Shown: piece after piece, positions 56,847 to 64,000 of the stretch
How positions within the stretch are numbered: the first letter of the stretch is position 1
Layout of the letters: each line of letters starts with the position of its first letter
DNA from: Isoetes taiwanensis
Taxonomy: Eukaryota > Streptophyta > Lycopodiopsida > Isoetales > Isoetaceae
Direction of reading: 5' to 3'
DNA length: 64,000 bases
NCBI GenBank assembly: GCA_021234155.1
Contig: JAJEKV010000024.1
Span: forward strand, 13,054,913-13,118,912
Translations under genes and position numbers: made by a program
The notes under the pieces: model-generated
Database searches by the model: none
Told to the model about the DNA's origin: nothing
Seen by the model: the letters and a program-made list of their open reading frames with translations, nothing else

Positions 56847-58716
56847 ACCTAACGTGAAGGTCGGTTGGGCTGCATTCAGCCATCGATCTGTGCCAGGTGG
56901 ACGGCAGAGATTGCTTTGTTGCAGAATACGGACCAGCGCCCGAGCAAAAAAATAGAATGTCGACCAAGATTTCAGAATGTGGACCAACAAACGCTGCAGG
57001 CGACATCCACAAATATAATGTTTGCCACATGGCAGCATTACACTTGCGGATAAGGCTAAATGCAGCCTAACCGTCCTTTACGTAATAAGGAAAAAGCGTC
57101 TCTCTAACAAAATAGGGCATCCAGATGCAAGTGTTATGGCCGAATACCCTAATGCCCGCTTGATAGCGGCAAGTGTAGAAGGCGGATATGTTCTTGAAGG
57201 CGAATATGTTCCAGAAGGCGGATATGTTCCGCAAATGCAAAAGACAAATTTGTTGAGCGAATGCAAATCTGAGATCATACTCTGATCTGTATATTTTGGA
57301 AACTTAGATTCGCTATTGTATCTAATCTTAACGTTATCTTACTTTCTTTTCATATCCATTATCAGTTTTGCCTCAGAGGTTCTGGCATAATATCATTCAT
57401 ATTCTGTCACTTGCGCTCTATGTGTACAGGAAACATAATCCGATGCTTAGTGATCAGAAGACGCTTGAATTAGGCTGCAATGATACATCATGATGGAGCT
57501 TGGAAAAATAAGAAGCCACATATGAACAGGTTTTGTGCTTAAGATAGACCATTCTTGTTGTTCTTTTATTATCTCTAAGTAAGCATATGCTCGTGCTTTG
57601 CAAACATTGTTTCGTGATTTGCATCTTCGAATATTGGGGTTAAATGCCACACTTCACTTAAAATCTCTACAAAAATGCAGATTCTAGTTTGGACTCTGGT
57701 TTAAATTTTGTAGAGATGCTACATGCTCAATTTATTAATAAATACCTTAGTTGCATACTGCTTACTGAAGTAGTTATGGTCTTGTCCTAAGAGTTTTTAG
57801 GACATTCATAAAGTCTTTGTTTATTTATTGATAGGCCCAGATAGTGCTATAGCCTTACAGATAGACTTGTATAGGATAGCAGATTGCTCCACATAACCTA
57901 GTTGGTGTAATATATGTTGTTGTATTTGTCCTCATAGCCAAGCTGGACTAACAGTTATGCAGTATTAGAAATTGACATGAGTTTAACCTGTTGCAATTGA
58001 CATGTGTTTAAGCAGTTGCATATGATTTCTCCTTATATTCTTTTAGTTATTTCTAACTAGAAGGGCAAGAGGCACAATGGGTAATCAGTAATGAACTAAA
58101 AATCCCAATGTATCTTTTGGCCCTTGGCCTGATACCGTTTTCACGCTAACAGGGTACTGATTGGCTGCAGGTACGGGATTTTCTTCCCATTGTTCCCGTT
58201 GCTTTTGTAGTTCGATTTGGCTGGAAGAATGATGGAGATCTTGCTCACTTTTTTGCGGAAGCTTATCACTAAGAAGTTCAAATTGACAAAGGCATCACAT
58301 AAACGAATTTTTTTAGAATATTATCATTTTAGCTTTGCTTTCTAGCAAGAGTCTGTGACTATGAAAGATCAAACTTGTAATTACAATACTATCTGCTACA
58401 TTAGTCTCTAGATATTGGATCAACAGGAGGCGTATTGGATAAATGCTTATTGCAATGATCTATGATCAATACATATTTGAAATGCTTAAATATTGACGAG
58501 ATATTAATAATAAGAAAAGTATTTTTGTTGAAATAATAAGATTTTGCTGTTATGGATGACCAAATGCTATATTGGCTGAAATTACAAGAATGAACAAGTA
58601 AAAATGGGTAAAAGGATACAATGCTAGAAATGCTCATACTGGTAGTAGGATGATAATAATGCCAAGGGATTGACTGAGGCAGATGTCTGGTCTAGGTTTA
58701 CTAGTTCAGACTAAGG

Positions 58717-58718
<2 letters not shown>
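56847..58718. other. Intergenic, no gene recognised
   Basis: A small tandem repeat of about 18-21 bp (GAAGGCGGATATGTTC variants, three copies) lies at about 57178-57232 inside an 87-residue plus frame (57022-57285). A short plus frame near 58170-58270 after a CAG acceptor-like site is not recognised. Confidence 0.5.

Positions 58719-58756
<38 letters not shown>
58719..58756. repeat. Poly-T run, 38 bases
   Basis: An uninterrupted T run. It could be the reverse-strand poly(A) of a retroposed sequence, but no element was identified to its left. Confidence 0.9.
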
Positions 58757-58759
<3 letters not shown>

Positions 58760-60312
58760 TTATTGCATATTTTCCACTGGAGAATGTACACTATATCATG
58801 TAAGCATTTTCTTTTTTCAATTGAGTATATGTAAAAGAAGTCTCTATAAGACTAGTTATGGTGCCCGGCGTTGCTGGGCTTTAGTAACAATTTGAAGAGG
58901 TAGCTGTTTCATTGTTGTCTAGAATAACAGTGGCCTTGGGGGAGCAAGGTAATATAGAATAGAATTGAATTGAATGTGTTCTTATCGTCCGCGATCAAGC
59001 TTTTAAGAGATAAAGATAAAAAAAACCATTGTGCAAAAATTTATGGATTTGATCTCAAATGTTGAACTGTAGAGATGTTGTAGTGCATTGTTTTGTTTAT
59101 ATGATTTTTCTACCGTAATGATTTTATGATGAGGCATTGGTAGGCTTTAGCAACCTATAGAAATTTGTGTTGCAACGTAATAGCAACAATAGTTATAGTT
59201 GTAGTGGCGTTTAACATTACTCATGATTTTATTATGATGAGTAGGCCTTAATGCTTGTGAACAAATGGTGTCTCTATTTTTTGAACAAAGAATGCAATGG
59301 ACAAAAATGTGTGTCAAAGTTTTACATTTGCCATTATGAAACTTGAAAGGTATAATACGTGGTCATAGTGGTTTGTTGAAATGTATATTATAGTGCTAGG
59401 GATACGTGTGACTATTATCTTGATTGTGCCCCACTTAGGCTTTGGACGTGTTGGATTATTAAATTGAAGAATGCTAATTGTCAAGATTTAGTGCAAACAT
59501 AAAGCGTATGAACTTGGCACATTTTTGGATTTATTTCATCTTAATCTTTGTAAAGAACCACTTGCCCAATGTCAACAACATATGCCCATAGAACCAAACA
59601 CTTACTAACGTAATCAACATTTGAGCCCATATAACCGAGCCCATATAACCGAATTTTCATCGATAGTTTTAATTCATCTTATCTATGCAAGGAACCCTAA
59701 CCACTTGATATTTGAATCCATTCAACTAATGCGGCTCCACTTGTTTCACCAAACATAATCAAACATTTGAAATAGTAACCGAACAAATTTGGCTATCTGT
59801 TTTTTACTACATCCAACATTTTGCCATTACATTACATGAAAGTACATCTTGGAGGACTGCGATTCTTCCCTGAGATTACACACATCATGAATACAATAAA
59901 GGGGATTTACTTTACATTTGGCATTGGTGGCTTAATAAACATTGTCATTCATGGCTTGATAAAATTCTCACGCTATTTAATCAAAACCTTTCCTGAGTAG
60001 AACATTCCCCTCACTTTGGATTTTCCAAAAGAACATGCCTGGGCTCTTTCTTGAACCTTTTGCACTTGTTAAAGGCACGTGTACTATGTTTTACACCAAA
60101 ATTATATGGTCTACAGAACAATTGCAAAACAACTGCAACGAATGTAGAAATAAGATATATACCTTACAAAGATGCTTATCGAATAGCCTGATGTAAGGCT
60201 CTCAACTGAACTGTTGGGATTTGTACAAATAAATATGCTATATATAGTGGAGATGAACATTGTCTCAAATTGTTGTACTCTATGAGATCAACCACATGAG
60301 ATCACAGCAAGA
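58757..60312. other. Intergenic, no gene recognised
   Basis: AT-rich sequence without long frames. Confidence 0.6.
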
Positions 60313-60776
60313 AGACGACGCAAATCTCCAAACAGTGTCATAATGAACTGCGTCCAACAGATTGAGAATTCAGGCTCTAGCAACTAAATCATGAGAATCT
60401 CTAGCATGTACTTGGCATGTGGCTCCATTATCTATAATGCAATTGCAAAACAGCAACAAATGTACCAAGATATACCTTGCCAGTGAGACGACGCAAATCT
60501 CCAAATAGCGTGATAATGAACTTAATGAATTTTGATAATGAACTTAATGAATTTTGTCCACCAGATTGAGAATTCAGGCTCTAGCAAGTGAATCATGAGA
60601 ATCTCTAGCATGTACTTGGCATGTAGCTCCATTATCTACAATGCAATTGAAAACAATAATAAATGTACCATGATATAACTTACCAATAGGACGGAGCAAA
60701 TCTTCAAAAAGGAGAGAACTGTGTATGAGTAGGATGAAGCAAATCTCCAAAAAGGAGAGAACTGTATATGAGAATA
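60313..60776. repeat. Imperfect tandem repeat, units of about 173 and 204 bp plus two 43-bp remnants
   Basis: GACGACGCAAATCTCCAAA starts copies at 60313 and 60486. A diverged GACGGAGCAAATCTTC starts at 60690 and GATGAAGCAAATCTCC at about 60733. The second copy carries an extra 22-bp internal duplication (GATAATGAACTTAATGAATT, twice). Non-coding. Confidence 0.85.
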
Positions 60777-63700
60777 TCTAAAGTGCATAGATGCATCATT
60801 ATGAATCGTGTCTATCAGATTGAGAATTCATGAAGGTGGCTTCCATGATGTGCTTCCTATATGATTACAAATAGATCATAAACGGAGACCACTAAAATAC
60901 AATGTCTAATCCTATTACATTTGTAGCAAAACCAATAGCCTACTGTTGCCTGAATAGGACGTGTCTGGATCTATTACTTCCAACAACTCTTGTTGGCTTG
61001 CCATGAACATGAACTTTCTCATAATCCAAAGCCCAAGAATTCACTGCACTACAATCAACAGATCCTTCAAAATATATCCGTGGCTTGGAAGAAGGCCACA
61101 TCACTACTGTGAAAACTTGAGACTATCGCAATTACAATTTTAATGTATTGTACATCATGCAGATGGGCAGAAAGTTGCCCCAAGACAGTCTCTAATAAAG
61201 TCTACAAAATAAAATGAATAGAGAAAAGAAAAAATACCTGCATTTTTGTCGTAGACCACTATTAACAAAACATAAAAGTTCGTTACACTTTTGCCCTGAC
61301 AATACGTAGAATTTTTAAAGCTGATATAAATTTTCAAGATGATTAATGATAAATCTTGTCTCAGTCCCATATCTCTAATATCTAATCTATGAAGATATCA
61401 ATTATCAAGGACCCCAAGTTACCTCTAAGATGTCATCTATATGGGGCTAGCTTTGACTGATGACTGAATATCCAGATGTGATGGAACATATTTAATAGGA
61501 GCCAAATTACAATTGAATACTTCCATCTTTAGATCTGCAAGAATTGAGCAAAAGGTATCCATAAATATGATGCCGTCAACGACGAAGATATAGTAGCAAA
61601 CATATAGAAAATAGAGATAGCTAAAGGAAATACAAAATTCTGGTTAACAATATGATGCCTTAGTCATATAATGATTATGATAAACATTCAAGCCAGGTGA
61701 GTAAGTCTGTAGTAGATAGGAGATTACCTAACTATGGGCACCGAAATCCAGGAACAGAATGTTGGAGCAGTGAATTAATATCCTCCAGATTCTTGCTAGA
61801 ACAGTTGCAGCCTAGCCCACCTAGGCATTCATTCAGTCGCAACAGCAAGGAGAAGCAGACGGCCTTGTTATTTGACAAAAATTTGTTTCAATCCAAGACG
61901 GAATAGATGCAATGTATCATTGCCAATATGGTAAGCAGAGGTCTGAGAGTAAAAGTTCGGAAGAGACTTGTGGATTTTCACATAAAACCTCATAGAGAGA
62001 AAGTTTAAACAATAGATATTCAATTACATCAGAACTCAAAAAATATAGCAGTGTATTCGAGAGAACTTACCAACTATATTTTTAGTGGATTTGGCTGCGA
62101 ATATTTCTCTGTGGGCTCATTTCTGCATGTAATTTCTAGATGAAGATCAGATGTTGGACATGTGCCATGGATATCACTATATGTGTCTGTAAAAAAGATA
62201 GAAGTAGTTTAGAAAAACAAATACAGCAAAAGGATGGCACAAATAACATGTCTGCATGTAATTTCTAGACTCAGGTCAAATATTAGAGAAACTACAAAGA
62301 GAAGTGCTTATAGTAGTTGTAGCTCCAGTGGCAAAATATGCAAATAAACTATGGATGATTACAACATCATCATCACTCTGCATCTTGAATATTTGAATGC
62401 AAAGCTTAAATATCTAGCATCAAATATGTGTGCTTGTAGAGTTACAATATAGAGCCTAAAAGAGCATACATGTGTCTCTCTCAGGTGTCGTTCCAAACAT
62501 TTTTAGGCATCCAAGCAATGCATCCCAGATAGGCAGGCGATGAATCTCTCTTGGTTTGGTTTAGAACATTTCTAAACATCCAAGAAACCCAGATAGGAAG
62601 GCAATGAATTTCACAATTGTTGAAGGAAAAAATGGCAACATTTTCAAAGAAGACAACCGTTTTAGAATCGCAAAAGAATTGACATGCAGAGCTTATTCTT
62701 ACATGGGAATAGGTAAGCTTTTGTGCAGAAAATATGAAGCTAGGCATATGCCACAAATTTGTTGCCGACAGACCTCCTTTCAAAGCCAAAATCTAGTTCG
62801 TCGGGTAAATTTGATCGATTTGTATCTTCGATGCCGATTAAAAGATACTAAAATAAAGATGCAGAAATAAAATTGTTCTTGATTAGGAAGAGTGACACAC
62901 CTTTGCTCTCAAATCACAGAAAACGCAAGTTGAATCGATATTTGTGTCCACCGTCTGCCTTGATCTCTAATTTTTATACATTCAACACTTCGCATGGCCA
63001 TCCTAATCCGGCCAGCATGCAGGGCGCCACCAGCAAGCATGCCTAATTCGGTCACATCCAAGCCCATTTTCGATGTCTACAAAATGTTATTCCAATTTTT
63101 GTAAGCCAGAATTATTTTTAGCCGCCGGAAAAACTCCAAATCATAGTGATATCACACAACAAAAAATACCAAAAAAGTTTTCTACCAAATTGGAAAATCC
63201 CAATTTAACAATATTGATATATTAGATATGCTGCAAGATTTTGGCCCATCTAATTATGCTAGTGATTAACTACATAGCCACTGTGGCGTGGCTAGCCATG
63301 GACATTAATTTGCTCTGAGCCACGGCCTAGGCCCACGTAGTATGAACTCAAGTTTCCCCTACCGATATGCAATAGATAAATCTTCTATGTTTGTATATGT
63401 AAAGGCCCAGGCTGCTCGAAACTTGATTTCACCATGAATTTGAATTCGTCCTGGCTAATTTCCTTCTTTTTTTCCAGTATTTTGCCAACTTTTATGCTAT
63501 GAGACAAAACACGAAAAAGTTTTGTTGTTCTCAATCACTAAGAAACTGAGTTATATGCTGTGATGACTAGGAAATGATTCGATGACTTGAGTTTGTCCTT
63601 AGTATGCTCTTGTCTTCCTATATATATGATTAGTAGGAAAAAAAAGGAATTTTTCCAGCCAAAAAAATCCAAAAATAAATATTTCGAGCGAGAAAAAATC

Positions 63701-64000
63701 CAAAAAGAATTACATTTGGAACTGGAAAAAAAGTTCCAAGAAGCCCTCCACCTAGATTGTTTGGGCTGCCTAATTGGACATGTGGAAGTTGTGCATGCCT
63801 GCAGCCAGATTTGCATTGAGGGTTTGCCTTGGAGCTTGGGTTGGGTTTTGCATGAATCCAGAGAGAGCTTTCCTTTGGGAGAGTATTCTGGTTGCTTTAA
63901 GGTGAGGTATGGTTGAAACTCGCGATGCACCTTATTCTTAGGTATTCTGTTTTGTATTTTGGTTTAGATTTTTGCATCGATTCACGTGGTTTGAATCCAT
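60777..64000. other. Intergenic, no gene recognised
   Basis: AT-rich. Frames of 60-130 residues occur on both strands (for example 62481-62789 minus, 63587-63916 plus and 63538-63930 minus), but they overlap one another and show no domain. The stretch near 63760-63910 is less AT-rich and is followed by GTGAGG, so an exon of a gene beyond the window is possible but unsupported. Confidence 0.5.

Noticed and set aside
63538-63930. 130-residue frame near the window end
   Set aside because: Overlaps a 109-residue frame on the opposite strand; neither has a recognisable domain.

Overview
This window looks like transposon-rich nuclear DNA of a land plant. The evidence is GT-AG introns, plant-type Copia, CACTA and MULE elements, a tRNA-iMet primer binding site, and BAHD and MATE homologues. 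The species cannot be fixed from the sequence. LINE families with short microsatellite tails would suit a non-flowering plant, but that is a guess. Only one host gene looks intact: a two-exon BAHD acyltransferase at 16.1-17.6 kb. A broken MATE transporter lies at 51.2 kb. Nearly everything else recognisable is mobile DNA.

Layout. 1-3.0 kb: decayed LINE (endonuclease end, reverse transcriptase, C-terminal zinc motif, TTCC-type tail). 4.59-12.68 kb: a MULE with long terminal inverted repeats, a five-exon plus-strand transposase and a convergent minus-strand gene with a C2H2 finger and an Ulp1-type (C48) protease domain. A palindromic motif GTGATCCC-N7-GGGATCAC fills both TIRs and a tandem array between the two genes. 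13.9-18.6 kb: the BAHD gene, with a fold-back repeat upstream and two oppositely oriented Helitron-like ends at a distance. 19.33-51.15 kb: a young Copia retrotransposon (minus strand, 236-bp LTRs differing at 2 sites, TSD GAACC) split by two later insertions: a 4.1-kb TTAA-flanked element (20.73-24.83 kb) and a 22.6-kb CACTA transposon (26.55-49.16 kb, TSD CTA). 51.2-64 kb: MATE remnant, a second LINE 3' end of the same family as the first, a hairpin repeat, tandem repeats and long stretches without recognisable genes.

The CACTA element is the most interesting part. Besides a TNP2-type transposase region (minus strand, about 42.7-47.4 kb) it carries a broken, intron-retaining piece of an AGO4-clade Argonaute PIWI domain (about 33.0-33.7 kb). 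Right beside that, on the other strand, is a short WG-rich reading frame resembling an AGO hook, and then a macrosatellite of about 1.11-kb units that has spawned its own 0.3-kb deletion derivative. AGO4 and AGO-hook proteins both act in RNA-directed DNA methylation, the pathway that silences such transposons. Whether this cargo interferes with the pathway is inference.

Many genes here are broken by single-base frameshifts, including in young elements. Either they are recently dead or the assembly carries indel errors; read-level checking would decide.
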